Source: Gammaproteobacteria bacterium
GTDB lineage: Bacteria; Pseudomonadota; Gammaproteobacteria; SZUA-229
NCBI GenBank assembly: GCA_016744065.1
Contig: JADGFA010000007.1
Coordinates: forward strand, 44,460-108,459
Direction of reading: 5' to 3'
Length of the DNA stretch: 64,000 bases
Notes under the pieces: model-generated
What the model was told of the DNA's origin: nothing
The model's database searches: none
Seen by the model: the letters and a program-made list of their open reading frames with translations, nothing else
Position numbers and translations under genes: made by a program
Shown here: positions 17,759-27,402 of the stretch, piece after piece
Layout of the letters: each line of letters starts with the position of its first letter
Numbering within the stretch: position 1 is the first letter of the stretch

Positions 17759-18801
17759 CATTAATAAGTAACATTCAATTTATATGGCCCTGGATTTTTA
17801 TATTATTGCCCCTGCCTCTTTTATTGCGATTATTATTACCCGCCAGCGATAAAAATCAGGATGCACCTTTACATATTCCATTTATTGAAGATTTTAATTC
17901 AGTACCCCATAACACTGGCTTTATAAATCAAAACAAATTACTCGCTACACTGGCCATACTCGCCTGGTGTTGTCTTATTTTAGCGGCATCCCGCCCCCAG
18001 TGGTTAGGTGAGCGTATTGATATTCCTGTCAGTGGCAGAGACCTGATGATGGCGGTCGACTTATCAGGCAGTATGGCTGCTGAAGACTTTGATATTAATG
18101 GTAAAACGATTAACCGTTTACAGGCTGTTAAAATCGTTGCCAGTGAATTCATAAAACACCGCGAAGGAGACCGTATAGGGCTGATTTTATTTGGACAACA
18201 GGCTTATTTACAGACACCTCTCACATTTGACACGCATACCGTTAGCACCATGTTACAGGAATCATTAATTGGTATTGCTGGAAAAATGACGGCTATTGGC
18301 GATGCCATCGGCCTCGCCATTAAACGCCTCAACGGAAAAAGCGCTGAAAAACAGGTACTCATTTTACTCACTGATGGCGCTAATACGGCTGGCGAAGTCA
18401 CTCCGCTAAAAGCCGCTGAACTGGCAGCCCAGGAAAACTTAAAAATTTATACTATTGGTATCGGTGCGGCTTCGCGTGAAGTAGGCAGCTTTATATTTAA
18501 ACAAACGATAAAAAATAACGAAATAGATGAAAAGACACTAAGTGAAATTGCGACTATAACGGGTGGCAAATATTTTCGAGCCCACAATACTGCCGAGCTA
18601 AATAAAATTTATTCACTCATTGATAAACTAGAACCTGTAGAGCAGGAAAGCCAGAGTTTTCGCCCTGTAAGATCTCTTTTCATATGGCCGCTATCAATGT
18701 CATTGTTCTTTGCATTTATTATTATAATTCTGCCATTCATAATGGAATTAAAACATAAAACCACAGGGCTGCTTGCAAAAGGAACATCCCGTAATGGATA
18801 G
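17755..18801 (+). CDS. BatA-like VWA domain membrane protein
   Basis: The 348-residue protein has membrane segments at about 8-27 and 62-78, a VWA domain with the metal-site motif DLSGSM (D102, S104, S106), and a C-terminal membrane helix near residue 310. Such proteins are anchored in the inner membrane with the VWA domain outside. Bat proteins were linked to oxygen tolerance in Bacteroides and to envelope stress in other bacteria; the role here is by analogy. The GTG start overlaps the preceding stop. Confidence 0.92.
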   Translation: MTLISNIQFIWPWIFILLPLPLLLRLLLPASDKNQDAPLHIPFIEDFNSVPHNTGFINQNKLLATLAILAWCCLILAASRPQWLGERIDIPVSGRDLMMAVDLSGSMAAEDFDINGKTINRLQAVKIVASEFIKHREGDRIGLILFGQQAYLQTPLTFDTHTVSTMLQESLIGIAGKMTAIGDAIGLAIKRLNGKSAEKQVLILLTDGANTAGEVTPLKAAELAAQENLKIYTIGIGAASREVGSFIFKQTIKNNEIDEKTLSEIATITGGKYFRAHNTAELNKIYSLIDKLEPVEQESQSFRPVRSLFIWPLSMSLFFAFIIIILPFIMELKHKTTGLLAKGTSRNG

Positions 18802-20635
18802 TATATTATGGCTCCAGCAATTTCACTTAATACGACCATACTGGCTCTTTGCTTTAGTTCCACTTGCACTGGGCATCTGGCTATATAGCCGCACTCAATC
18901 CCACAGCCATAACTGGGCATCAGTTATAGACAAACGATTACTTCCCCACTTATTACAGGGTGCGGTTAAGCAAAAAAACAAAAAAACAGTAGCAGCTGTA
19001 TTTTTACCTTTGTTTGTTTCTGGCTTCATCATTATTTTTGCCCTGGCAGGACCTGCATTTGAAAAAAGACCCCAACCTGTTTTTAAAACACAATCGGCAC
19101 TTATAATCATTCTGGATTTATCTCGATCCATGGATGCAACCGATATTAAACCCAGTCGTTTAAGTCGAGCTCATTTCAAAATAAATGATATTCTAAAATC
19201 ACGCAAAGAAGGCCAGACTGCATTAATTGCATACGCAGCAAATGCTTACATTGTTAGCCCATTAACTGATGATGCAGATACCATCGTTTCACAGGTACCG
19301 GCTTTAGAAACATATATTATGCCTGCACAGGGCAGTCGCCTGGATATTGCCCTGGAAAAAGCGCTAGAGCTGTTTAACAATACGGGTTATGCAAAAGGCG
19401 ACATACTCGTTATTACCGATGGCATTAACGCTAATGATAAAAAAACACTCAATGACTTAAGCGACAAAAATTTTAAAACTTCTATTCTCGCTATTGGCAC
19501 AGCAGAAGGCGCACCCATAAGCACTCAGGATGGCGGGTTTTTAAAAGATGCTAATGGCTCAATCGTTGTGCCAAAGTTAAATATACCTCGTTTAAAAAAA
19601 GCAGCCTTATCCAGTGGCGGAAAGTTCAGTTTATTAACTGCAAATGACAACGACATCAACCACCTTTTATCTACAATAGAAATCAATAGAAACATTTCTG
19701 AACAGGAACAGACCACCGAAGATGCTGTGAAATTTAAAACAGATATATGGCATGAAGAAGGTCCCTGGCTTTTATTACTGCTTATCCCCTTTGCCGCTTA
19801 CGCCTTTCGTAAAGGCTTAATATTTGTTCTGTTGCTTTTTATTTTACCCCTGCCCCAACCAGCGCAGGCATTTGGCTGGTCCGACCTGTGGAAAAATAGT
19901 AATCAACAGGGAGCGACTGCACTACAGCAGGGAAATATAGAACACGCTGCCGAATTATTTAACAACCCTGAATGGAAATCAGCAGCACAGTATAAAGCAG
20001 GAAACTTTCAACAATCAGCCGATCTTTTAAAAGATATAGACACACCAGATGCAAACTATAACAGGGGTAATGCATTAGCCAGGGCAGGAAATCTGGAACA
20101 GGCTATAAAAGCCTATAACAAAACGCTCGAAATAAACCCTCAGCATGAAGATGCCATACACAATAAACAACTACTGGAAAAAGCTCAACAGGAACAAAAG
20201 AGCAAACAGCAGGATAGTGATAAAGAAAACCAGCAGGACGAACAGAACGACAACGCTGACAACCAGCAAAGCAATAAGCCTGAGGATAAATCAGGCGAGG
20301 ATTCTGATCAACAAAACCAATCACAGGATCAGGATAAAAATCAGCAGGAAAATACAGAAGAACAGTCGTCTAGTAAAGATGAAAATAAGCAACAGGATGA
20401 AACGCCAGAAAAAGAAGAACAGGCTTCCTCTGACAAGCAAAACGAACAGAAAAAACCAGACCAGGAAAAATCAGACGCGCAAAAAGATGAAAGTGAAACC
20501 ACACCTGATTTAAAACAGCAGCAAACACAACAGTGGCTTAAAAAAATACCGGACGACCCTGGCGGTTTATTACGTCGAAAATTTAAATATCAATATAGTC
20601 GTGAACAAAATCAAAATGAGAAAAGCCCATGGTAA
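18794..20635 (+). CDS. BatB-BatC fusion: VWA domain plus TPR membrane protein
   Basis: The 613-residue protein has N-terminal membrane segments (about 14-31 and 66-86), a VWA domain with DLSRSM (D108, S110, S112), another membrane pair near 320-360, then TPR motifs (YNRGNALARAGNLEQAIKAY) and a long, very Gln/Asp/Glu/Lys-rich tail. BatB and BatC are separate genes in Bacteroides; fusion is common in gammaproteobacteria. The frame is open from TTG 18773, but ATG 18794 lies downstream of AAAGGA at good spacing and overlaps the batA stop. The low-complexity tail is probably disordered. Confidence 0.92.
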   Translation: MDSILWLQQFHLIRPYWLFALVPLALGIWLYSRTQSHSHNWASVIDKRLLPHLLQGAVKQKNKKTVAAVFLPLFVSGFIIIFALAGPAFEKRPQPVFKTQSALIIILDLSRSMDATDIKPSRLSRAHFKINDILKSRKEGQTALIAYAANAYIVSPLTDDADTIVSQVPALETYIMPAQGSRLDIALEKALELFNNTGYAKGDILVITDGINANDKKTLNDLSDKNFKTSILAIGTAEGAPISTQDGGFLKDANGSIVVPKLNIPRLKKAALSSGGKFSLLTANDNDINHLLSTIEINRNISEQEQTTEDAVKFKTDIWHEEGPWLLLLLIPFAAYAFRKGLIFVLLLFILPLPQPAQAFGWSDLWKNSNQQGATALQQGNIEHAAELFNNPEWKSAAQYKAGNFQQSADLLKDIDTPDANYNRGNALARAGNLEQAIKAYNKTLEINPQHEDAIHNKQLLEKAQQEQKSKQQDSDKENQQDEQNDNADNQQSNKPEDKSGEDSDQQNQSQDQDKNQQENTEEQSSSKDENKQQDETPEKEEQASSDKQNEQKKPDQEKSDAQKDESETTPDLKQQQTQQWLKKIPDDPGGLLRRKFKYQYSREQNQNEKSPW

Positions 20636-20751
20636 TCCCTGTGTTTTCTGATATCTTTAAACACTCCAGGAGCAATTCGCTTGCTACGGATGTGTTTTTT
20701 ATAATTAACAAAGACCAAAGCACTTTAAACCGACCTTTTATTTAATACATT

Positions 20752-22467
20752 ATGAAACCATTTATTAGAATAATTTTTATACTTTTCTGGCTGCTTTCAT
20801 TCAGTGCCAATGCTACTGACATCCAGGTAAAAGTGGACCGCACAATCATTGAGCTAAATGAAACCTTTACGTTAACGTTTGAAGCCAATGGAGAGCCTGA
20901 TGATGAACCTGATTTTTCTCCTCTTGAAAAAGACTTTCAGATATTAAACAAAAGCACGGGTAGTAATATCAGTATCATTAATGGCCAGTATACTCGCTCA
21001 AAAAAGTGGCGTATTTCACTGGTCGCTCTACATGAAGGCAATATATCAATCCCACCCATTCATTTTGGTAATGATGTAAGCCCTGGTTACCAGGTGACTA
21101 TTAACCAACCACAAAAATCAACGGGAAAACAGGGCGAAGCTTTTATTTCAGAACTCATAATCAGTTCTGATACAGCATACCCCCAGGAACAGATTATTGT
21201 CACTCAACGTTTACTCAGCTCAAGCAACATTAATGCTTATGAATTTAGCCCCCTGAAAACCAGTGGCATTGAGATTATTGAGGAGTCACTTAGTGACATT
21301 AAGCAATACCAGACTAAACGAGGTAATACAGCCTATCTGGTACTTGAGCAAAGTTATGCTATTTACCCACAATCCGCGGGGAAGCTATTAATAGAACCAA
21401 GTATCGCGACTGCCCGCATAGCACTACAAGGCTCTCGTGGAAATCGTTCTGCTTTCGATCCTTTTCGCAATAATACCAAAACATTACGACGCTCTTCCCG
21501 CAAAAAAAACATCACGATAAAATCAGTACCCTCCGCCTTTAAAGGTAAACACTGGTTAGTTGCCAAAGAAGTTCAGTTAGTTGAAGAATTTCCAGAATCA
21601 ACAAAATTTAAAACAGGTGAACCTGTTACCCGTACGCTGCTATTACTGGCTGACGGACAAAACTCATCACAGCTCCCCGAACTCATAACACAGGATGTAA
21701 AAGGACTTAAACAATATCCAGACAAACCATTACTTAAAAACAATATAAATGATGAAGGTATCACCGGTGTGCAACAGTTAAAAATTGCACTTATTCCATC
21801 CTCATCTGGCAGTTATACTTTGCCAGCAATGTCGATCCCCTGGTGGAATACACAAACTGATACATTAGAAATTGCCGAGATAAAAGCAAGAACATTTACT
21901 GTTGGCAATATATCAGATACGCCCCATATTAAAGCACCTAATGAAAAAACACCTGATGTGAACATCACCACAGAAAACATTAAGACGCTGCCTGTAAAAC
22001 CAGTGAATATAGAATCACCTGATAATACCTTGCCCTGGAAAGTCATTTCCTTCTTATTAACAGTCGCCCTACTTATCACTTTGTTTTTACTGTGGAAAAG
22101 AAAAAGTGTAAGCACTTTAACGACCGACAATATAAAGCATAATGAACCATCACTTAAGCAGGCGATAAGAGACCTTAAACAGTCCTGTGAAACAGCGGAT
22201 GCACAGGCCTCTAAAAATGCACTTTTACTTTGGGGACAGGCTCTTTTTACAGATAAACCAGTTCACTCACTTGGTGACCTGTCTGGTAAAGTCGATGAAC
22301 AACTTGCCAGTAAAATAAACGCACTAAACTCATTTTTATATCGAGATAGCACGGAACAGTGGGAATGCAGTGAACTCTTTGACCTTTGCGTTCAATTCAC
22401 AAAAGATTTTAAAATACAGTCAAAAACAGAAACTGACCCATCCCAACTGGAAAGCCTGTATAAATAA
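20752..22467 (+). CDS. batD: BatD-like protein
   Basis: The 571-residue protein has a signal peptide ending near FSANA (residue 22). Tandem beta-sandwich domains follow, with the BatD-type start VDRTIIELNETFTLTFEANG, then a membrane segment at about 425-445 and a cytoplasmic helical tail. It is the last gene of the MoxR/Bat operon, separated from BatB/C by 116 bases. The role in envelope stress is inferred from the family. Confidence 0.9.
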   Translation: MKPFIRIIFILFWLLSFSANATDIQVKVDRTIIELNETFTLTFEANGEPDDEPDFSPLEKDFQILNKSTGSNISIINGQYTRSKKWRISLVALHEGNISIPPIHFGNDVSPGYQVTINQPQKSTGKQGEAFISELIISSDTAYPQEQIIVTQRLLSSSNINAYEFSPLKTSGIEIIEESLSDIKQYQTKRGNTAYLVLEQSYAIYPQSAGKLLIEPSIATARIALQGSRGNRSAFDPFRNNTKTLRRSSRKKNITIKSVPSAFKGKHWLVAKEVQLVEEFPESTKFKTGEPVTRTLLLLADGQNSSQLPELITQDVKGLKQYPDKPLLKNNINDEGITGVQQLKIALIPSSSGSYTLPAMSIPWWNTQTDTLEIAEIKARTFTVGNISDTPHIKAPNEKTPDVNITTENIKTLPVKPVNIESPDNTLPWKVISFLLTVALLITLFLLWKRKSVSTLTTDNIKHNEPSLKQAIRDLKQSCETADAQASKNALLLWGQALFTDKPVHSLGDLSGKVDEQLASKINALNSFLYRDSTEQWECSELFDLCVQFTKDFKIQSKTETDPSQLESLYK

Positions 22468-22502
22468 ATTCCTTAATAATATTCAAGCAACTAAGCTTGG
22501 TT

Positions 22503-22556
22503 GTGCCTGTATACAGGGCACTAAACATTATTTTATCTACTATTTGATAGTTTTTT
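22503..22556 (+). terminator. Weak hairpins after batD
   Basis: GTGCCTG pairs with CAGGGCAC at 22503-22521 with one bulge, and CTAT-TTG-ATAG at 22540-22550 is followed by a run of T (22551-22556). The second stem is short, so termination here is only plausible. Confidence 0.35.
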
Positions 22557-22631
22557 AGCGTTAGCTCTAACTTTTCAATAGAGCGATGGTCATATAATGT
22601 ACTTTTAAACCTGAAGCAGTCGCAGCCCCCT

Positions 22632-23168
22632 ATGAAACCAGCTTATTCCATTAAAAACCTGTTATTTTTCGGGTTACTTATCCTCAGCTCACCACTCTCT
22701 GCACTTGAACTAGCAGACTCTGAGCTTTTGGGTAGTGATAATAAAAAACATTATTTGAAAGACTACCTTGGCCATGGTAAATGGACAACCATCGTTGTAT
22801 GGGGACCTAAATGCCCGGCCTGTATTGACGAAATGCCCGAAATTCAGGGGCTATATGATGATAAGGATGAAACAGGCATTAATGTACTGGGCCTTGCTAT
22901 TGATTTCCCAAGCTTCTCATACGCCAAACTAAAACAGGTGCAACAATTTGAAGAAGATTACTTTATTACTTTTCCAAACCTCCTCATCAGCTCCAACTTA
23001 TATTATAAATTAGGACTAGGCCCACTAAAGGGTACACCCACTGTTATATTGATTGACCCAAAAGGCCAGGTATCTGCTGTACAGTTAGGAGGCGTCCCCA
23101 GAGAGACAATTATCAAATTTATCGCTGAACAGGATGCAAAACAGATAAACCTGTCGCAAGTACAATAA
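22632..23168 (+). CDS. TlpA-like thioredoxin-fold protein
   Basis: The 178-residue protein has a signal peptide ending near PLSA (residue 24) and a thioredoxin fold with the redox pair CPAC (C61 and C64) in WGPKCPACIDEMP. The cis-proline loop is GTPTVILI. It belongs to the TlpA/ResA group of periplasmic thiol-disulfide proteins that reduce substrates in the envelope. It is 70 bases before the sheath-like gene; a shared transcript is possible. Confidence 0.88.
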   Translation: MKPAYSIKNLLFFGLLILSSPLSALELADSELLGSDNKKHYLKDYLGHGKWTTIVVWGPKCPACIDEMPEIQGLYDDKDETGINVLGLAIDFPSFSYAKLKQVQQFEEDYFITFPNLLISSNLYYKLGLGPLKGTPTVILIDPKGQVSAVQLGGVPRETIIKFIAEQDAKQINLSQVQ

Positions 23169-23238
23169 AATTTGCAGGAGTAGACAGTAGGCATCTGTAA
23201 CGTATAATCTAAATCTTCGCATAAAATGGATATTCGTT

Positions 23239-24789
23239 ATGTCAGATAAACCAACAATGGGTGTTGAAGTTAATGTCCGTTCAAATAGCACAGCAGAATT
23301 AAAAACAGCTCACTCTAAAGCACCTGGCACTCAGGCTGACAGTCCCTTTTGTATAGCGGTACTGGGAAACTTCAGCAATGGTTTAAAAAAGACATCTGAA
23401 CTTAAAAATAAACGGCGCCTTATTGAAATAGATCGGGATAATCTGGAAGAGGTTATGGCCGGATTTAAAATAAAACTAAATTTAAATTTATCTGACAGTG
23501 AAACAATCAATATAGAACTTAACGAGCTGGATGATTTTCACCCTGATGAATTATATGAAAAGCTCGAATCGTTCAGTAAATTAAGAAGTTTACGCCGTCG
23601 GTTAAAGAGCAAGAGTAACTTTGCCGATGCCGCTGCTGAAATACAGGGCTGGTTACCGGAAGTAAAACAAACACAAACCACAACCGCTAAACAGACTTCA
23701 TCCGACAATAATCCTGATCCGGTTATAAGCTCTGGCAACCTGCTAGATGACATTCTAGGTTCGCATCAGGGTCAGTCAGAGAATAACGCCACGGCAGAAG
23801 CAACGCACATTGATAAATTAATCAAAAGCATTGTCGCCCCCTATGTTGAGCCCGCCGCTGACCCAAGGCAAGATGACATGATCGCGGTGGTTGATAAAGC
23901 CACCGAATCTCATATGCGTAATATTTTACATCACCCTGATTTTCAGGCAATGGAATCGGCATGGCTTTCTTTATACTTTTTAATTAAACGTATTGAAACC
24001 GGTGCAAAATTAAAAATATTTATTCTTGATATCACAAAACAGGAACTACAGAATGAACTAGCTATAGATGACATTTCAACATCGAGCATTTATAAATTAT
24101 TTTGCGACCCGGCCGAAGGTGATACGCCGTGGAGCGTATTACTGGGTAACTATAGCTTTACAGACAGCATTGAAGATATTTTATCACTCTCCAATATTGG
24201 CTCTATTGCTCAACAGGCTAACGCACCCTTTATTGCTGCTGCAAATGAGCACCTGGCCGGTTGTGAAGCATTTTCTAAAACACCTGATTATGAAGACTGG
24301 GCTCATACAATCAGCGAAGGCACTCACAAAGCCTGGCAGATGCTAAGACAATCATCTGTAGCATCATACATAGGCCTGGCATTACCTCGATTTTTACTTC
24401 GCCTGCCTTATGGAAAGAAAAGCAAACCGATTGATGCATTCACATTTGAAGAACAGACTGATGAAAATAGTCATGATTCTTATCTATGGGGAAATGCTGC
24501 TTTTATAAAAACAGAGTGCCTTGCCAGAAATTTTTATAATAATAGCTGGAATATGCAGTTAGGCGACGTTTTTCAAACCGATAACTTACCCGTGCATTAT
24601 TTTCAGGAAGACGGTGAGACAGTAAACAAACCTGTTGCAGAAATCATGCTAACTGAAAAAGGCGGTGAAATTTTAAATAACAATGGTCTGATTTCTTTAT
24701 GGTCTGTTAGAAATATGGATTGCATAAGATCAACTGACTATCGCTCCATCAATGAAAATACACTTAACATATCAGGACGCTGGAATTAA
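23239..24789 (+). CDS. TssB-TssC fusion-like protein (T6SS sheath family), lacking the TssC C-terminus
   Basis: The 516-residue protein has two parts. Residues about 36-125 resemble TssB, with FCIAVLGNFS, RLIEIDRDNLEEVM and LDDFHPDELYEKL. After a low-complexity linker (about 140-190), residues about 192-516 resemble TssC, with ILHHPDFQAMESAWLSLYFL, ANAPFIAAANEHL, YIGLALPRFLLRLPYGKK and YLWGNAAFI. The protein stops where TssC normally continues for roughly 150 residues. Other T6SS genes (tssK, tssM, hcp, clpV) are absent. It is either a divergent sheath-related protein with a private role or an orphan; a working sheath is unlikely from this gene alone. Confidence 0.85.
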   Translation: MSDKPTMGVEVNVRSNSTAELKTAHSKAPGTQADSPFCIAVLGNFSNGLKKTSELKNKRRLIEIDRDNLEEVMAGFKIKLNLNLSDSETINIELNELDDFHPDELYEKLESFSKLRSLRRRLKSKSNFADAAAEIQGWLPEVKQTQTTTAKQTSSDNNPDPVISSGNLLDDILGSHQGQSENNATAEATHIDKLIKSIVAPYVEPAADPRQDDMIAVVDKATESHMRNILHHPDFQAMESAWLSLYFLIKRIETGAKLKIFILDITKQELQNELAIDDISTSSIYKLFCDPAEGDTPWSVLLGNYSFTDSIEDILSLSNIGSIAQQANAPFIAAANEHLAGCEAFSKTPDYEDWAHTISEGTHKAWQMLRQSSVASYIGLALPRFLLRLPYGKKSKPIDAFTFEEQTDENSHDSYLWGNAAFIKTECLARNFYNNSWNMQLGDVFQTDNLPVHYFQEDGETVNKPVAEIMLTEKGGEILNNNGLISLWSVRNMDCIRSTDYRSINENTLNISGRWN

Positions 24790-24827
24790 TTAAACGATAT
24801 AATAATTTACTTGCCAATTAACTTATT

Positions 24828-25283
24828 ATGATAAATTTAAAAACATTAATTTCAGCTATTTTTATCACTTATGCGGGGGTTTCATATTCTAATGAAACTG
24901 AGTTTTATGAAAATTTGATTCATAGCAATGTAATCCAGACTGATTATTCAGCACTTATAAAAAACGCGTCTGTTGACCCCGTAATAGATATACGCACCGG
25001 CTCAGGAAAAACAGGCTATATTACATATCGTTTCATCGCAGAGGTTCAACAGGTATTCAAAGGAACGTTAAATAATCAAATTGAATACCGTGTAACTTAT
25101 GAGGCGGAGATCAAACCTGTTATTAACAACAAAACCCAGATCATTAGCCTTTGTCGTTCAGATGATAAATTTTATGTGCCGGGAAACGGCTATAGAATTG
25201 ATGCGACTGAAAAATTAATCGCAATAGCTAAACAGGCAAAAAATGAAACAGCTTCCCTGAAAAATATTTGCAAGGGTATTTAA
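24828..25283 (+). CDS. Secreted protein of unknown function
   Basis: The 151-residue product has a signal peptide ending near VSYS (residue 21) and a mature domain of about 130 residues that looks beta-rich (YITYRFIAEVQQVFKG, IEYRVTYEAEI). Two cysteines, in SLCRS and NICKG, could form a disulfide. I recognise no family. It lies 38 bases after the sheath-like gene and may be co-transcribed. Confidence 0.65.
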   Translation: MINLKTLISAIFITYAGVSYSNETEFYENLIHSNVIQTDYSALIKNASVDPVIDIRTGSGKTGYITYRFIAEVQQVFKGTLNNQIEYRVTYEAEIKPVINNKTQIISLCRSDDKFYVPGNGYRIDATEKLIAIAKQAKNETASLKNICKGI

Positions 25284-25299
25284 AACATCAAAAATATAA

Positions 25300-26568
25300 C
25301 TAAACTTTACCCTTCCATGGAATAAGTTTTCTTTCAGCAATACGCATCAACATATCAATGCTATACCCAATAATGCCAATCAGAATAACCCCTATCAGAA
25401 CAACGTCTGTCTGCTGAAATTTAGACGCTGCAATAATCATTTTTCCGGCCCCTTTTTCTGCTGCCACTAATTCTGCTGCAACCACTGTGCCCCAGCAAAC
25501 ACCCATGGCAACCCTGGCCCCGGTAAAAATTTCTGGTAATGAATTAGGAATAATTACTTTTGTTAAAACCTGAAACCTGGATGCACCAAGAGAATAAGCC
25601 GCATGTACCTTAGAAATATTGACACCGGATACACCTGCTCGCGCAGCGATGGTCATAATCCATAAAGCCGCAAGAAACAACAAACTAATTTTTCCCGTTT
25701 CCCAGATACCAAACCAGATAATAATTAACGGGATAAGCGCCAATGGCGGTATAGGCCGCATAAACTCAACAATCGGATCAAACCAGCCTCTAAACCAGCT
25801 ATTCAGCCCCATGGCATAACCAAGTGGAATACCCACCAGGCTCCCCAACAGAAATCCCGCTATAACCCTTAGTAATGACCAGCCAAGATTCTCAGTCAAG
25901 GTCACATTTTGATAACCGTCTCGACTAATTTCTATCAGACGAGTAAACACCGCCTCCGGTGCTGGCAACCAGACAGATTCCATTTGCCAGCCTTTATCCG
26001 GCACAAAACTCAGGCTGCCTTTAGTTGTCATTTTAACAATTCCATTCGCGACCTCTACTGACTGTTCCGGCTCAATACTCTGGTTATTAATAGCCGTAAC
26101 CCTGTAACCTTTTACCTTGCTCCCTTCATCATTCTTCTGCACCTTGATAAGTGCACTACGCCATGCCACTACTTTCTTGGCATCATCTTTAGCAAAACCG
26201 GTTTGAACTTTATCAGTTATATCAGGTTTGCTAAATTTTTCATCATTATGTTTAACACGAATATAAACCGTGGCACTATCTGATTGTTTTTGAGTATTCG
26301 TTGCGGTATACGTAAAAGAAGTGTCACCTGTAAATGGGCCAGGCACATGAACAGGAATCAGATTAGAACCGGTAAAAGCCGCCCAGATAATAAATAAAAC
26401 AATAATAGAAAAAACAGAAGCAACTCGGTTTGGTTTTACTGAGCTTTCATCACCAAAGGTAACGGTTTTTCGATCACTTGAAGGTTTATTAAAAAATGAC
26501 TTCTGAACAAAAGCATAAGTAACATAGGCCAGAACAAACAAGCTTATATAGATTGCAAGTATTAACAT
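25300..26568 (-). CDS. tauC: Taurine-type ABC transporter permease with periplasmic insertion
   Basis: The C-terminal 220 residues are a standard SsuC/TauC permease: LLRVIAGFLLGSLVGIPLGY, MRPIPPLALIPLIIIWFG and the EAA loop SLGASRFQVLTKVIIPNSLP. The protein has 422 residues where relatives have about 260-280. It has an extra N-terminal helix (2-21), and about 120 residues (78-198) are inserted between the helix at 49-66 and the conserved LPAPEAVF. The insert begins with FTYTATNT and SATVYIRV, like an immunoglobulin or cadherin-type strand pair. It is the last gene of a tauABC operon, three bases after tauB. Confidence 0.88.
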   Translation of the reverse strand: MLILAIYISLFVLAYVTYAFVQKSFFNKPSSDRKTVTFGDESSVKPNRVASVFSIIVLFIIWAAFTGSNLIPVHVPGPFTGDTSFTYTATNTQKQSDSATVYIRVKHNDEKFSKPDITDKVQTGFAKDDAKKVVAWRSALIKVQKNDEGSKVKGYRVTAINNQSIEPEQSVEVANGIVKMTTKGSLSFVPDKGWQMESVWLPAPEAVFTRLIEISRDGYQNVTLTENLGWSLLRVIAGFLLGSLVGIPLGYAMGLNSWFRGWFDPIVEFMRPIPPLALIPLIIIWFGIWETGKISLLFLAALWIMTIAARAGVSGVNISKVHAAYSLGASRFQVLTKVIIPNSLPEIFTGARVAMGVCWGTVVAAELVAAEKGAGKMIIAASKFQQTDVVLIGVILIGIIGYSIDMLMRIAERKLIPWKGKV

Positions 26569-26571
26569 GGC

Positions 26572-27375
26572 TTACTCTTTTCTACCCATAATATCTTCTT
26601 CCATTTCCCATATCATGGAAAGAATCTCTTCACGTTGTTTTGTGTAATCTTCACATTTTTTAACTTCACGTAAATCAGTTTCAATAGCGCGCAGTGCAAA
26701 AGGTAAATTATATTCCTTATGAATATGCCCGGGCCGGGGCGCCATAACCAGAAGTCGCTCACCTAACAATAATGCCTCTTCAACCGAATGGGTAATCAGA
26801 ATAATGGTTTTACCTGTTTCTTTCCAGAGCTTGAGAATCAAACCCTGCATTTTTTCTCGCGTTAATGCATCCAGCGCACCAAGGGGCTCATCCATTAATA
26901 TCACATCCGGGTCATTGGCAAGACAGCGTGCCAGTGCAACTCGTTGCTGCATGCCACCAGAAAGTTCGTATACATTTTTATCTGCAAAGCCATGCAAACC
27001 AACGGTCTCTAAAAGGTCATCAACAAGTTGACGACTCTGTGCAGCCGAAATGCCTTTCATTGCTGGACCAAAAGCAATATTTTTGCGCACATTCATCCAT
27101 TCAAAAAGTGCGCCTTGCTGAAACACCATGCCCCGTTCTGCACTTGGCCCGCTAACCGGTTTGTCATTAAGACTGACCTGGCCCGAACTTGGCGCTAGAA
27201 ACCCCGCGACAATATTCAACAAAGTAGTTTTACCACAGCCTGAAGGCCCTAATATTGAAAGCAGCTCACCTTTTTTTAAATCAAGTGAGACATTTTTTAA
27301 CGCCTCAACACAGCCACCACCCGGCAGATCAAATACCATCGAGACATTGTTTATTTTTAAACTGGAATTATTCAA
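26572..27375 (-). CDS. tauB: Taurine-type ABC transporter ATP-binding protein
   Basis: The 267-residue ATPase has Walker A GPSGCGKTTLL, signature LSGGMQQRVALARC, Walker B VILMDEPLGALD and the switch histidine in ILITHSVEEALLLG. It belongs to the nitrate/sulfonate/taurine group. It powers the permease encoded next. The C-terminal basic segment after residue 220 is typical. Substrate is inferred from the binding protein. Confidence 0.93.
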   Translation of the reverse strand: MNNSSLKINNVSMVFDLPGGGCVEALKNVSLDLKKGELLSILGPSGCGKTTLLNIVAGFLAPSSGQVSLNDKPVSGPSAERGMVFQQGALFEWMNVRKNIAFGPAMKGISAAQSRQLVDDLLETVGLHGFADKNVYELSGGMQQRVALARCLANDPDVILMDEPLGALDALTREKMQGLILKLWKETGKTIILITHSVEEALLLGERLLVMAPRPGHIHKEYNLPFALRAIETDLREVKKCEDYTKQREEILSMIWEMEEDIMGRKE

Positions 27376-27402
27376 AATAAGTTTCGTTATCTATACAAGA
27401 AA

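Noticed and set aside
20145..20513. Open frame of 122 codons overlapping the BatB/C tail
   Set aside because: It is the +1 reading of the Gln/Asp/Lys-rich repeat region and has a biased, non-protein-like composition.
23239..24789. Functional type VI secretion locus
   Set aside because: Only one sheath-like fusion gene is present and it lacks the TssC C-terminal part; no baseplate, tube or ATPase gene is in the window.
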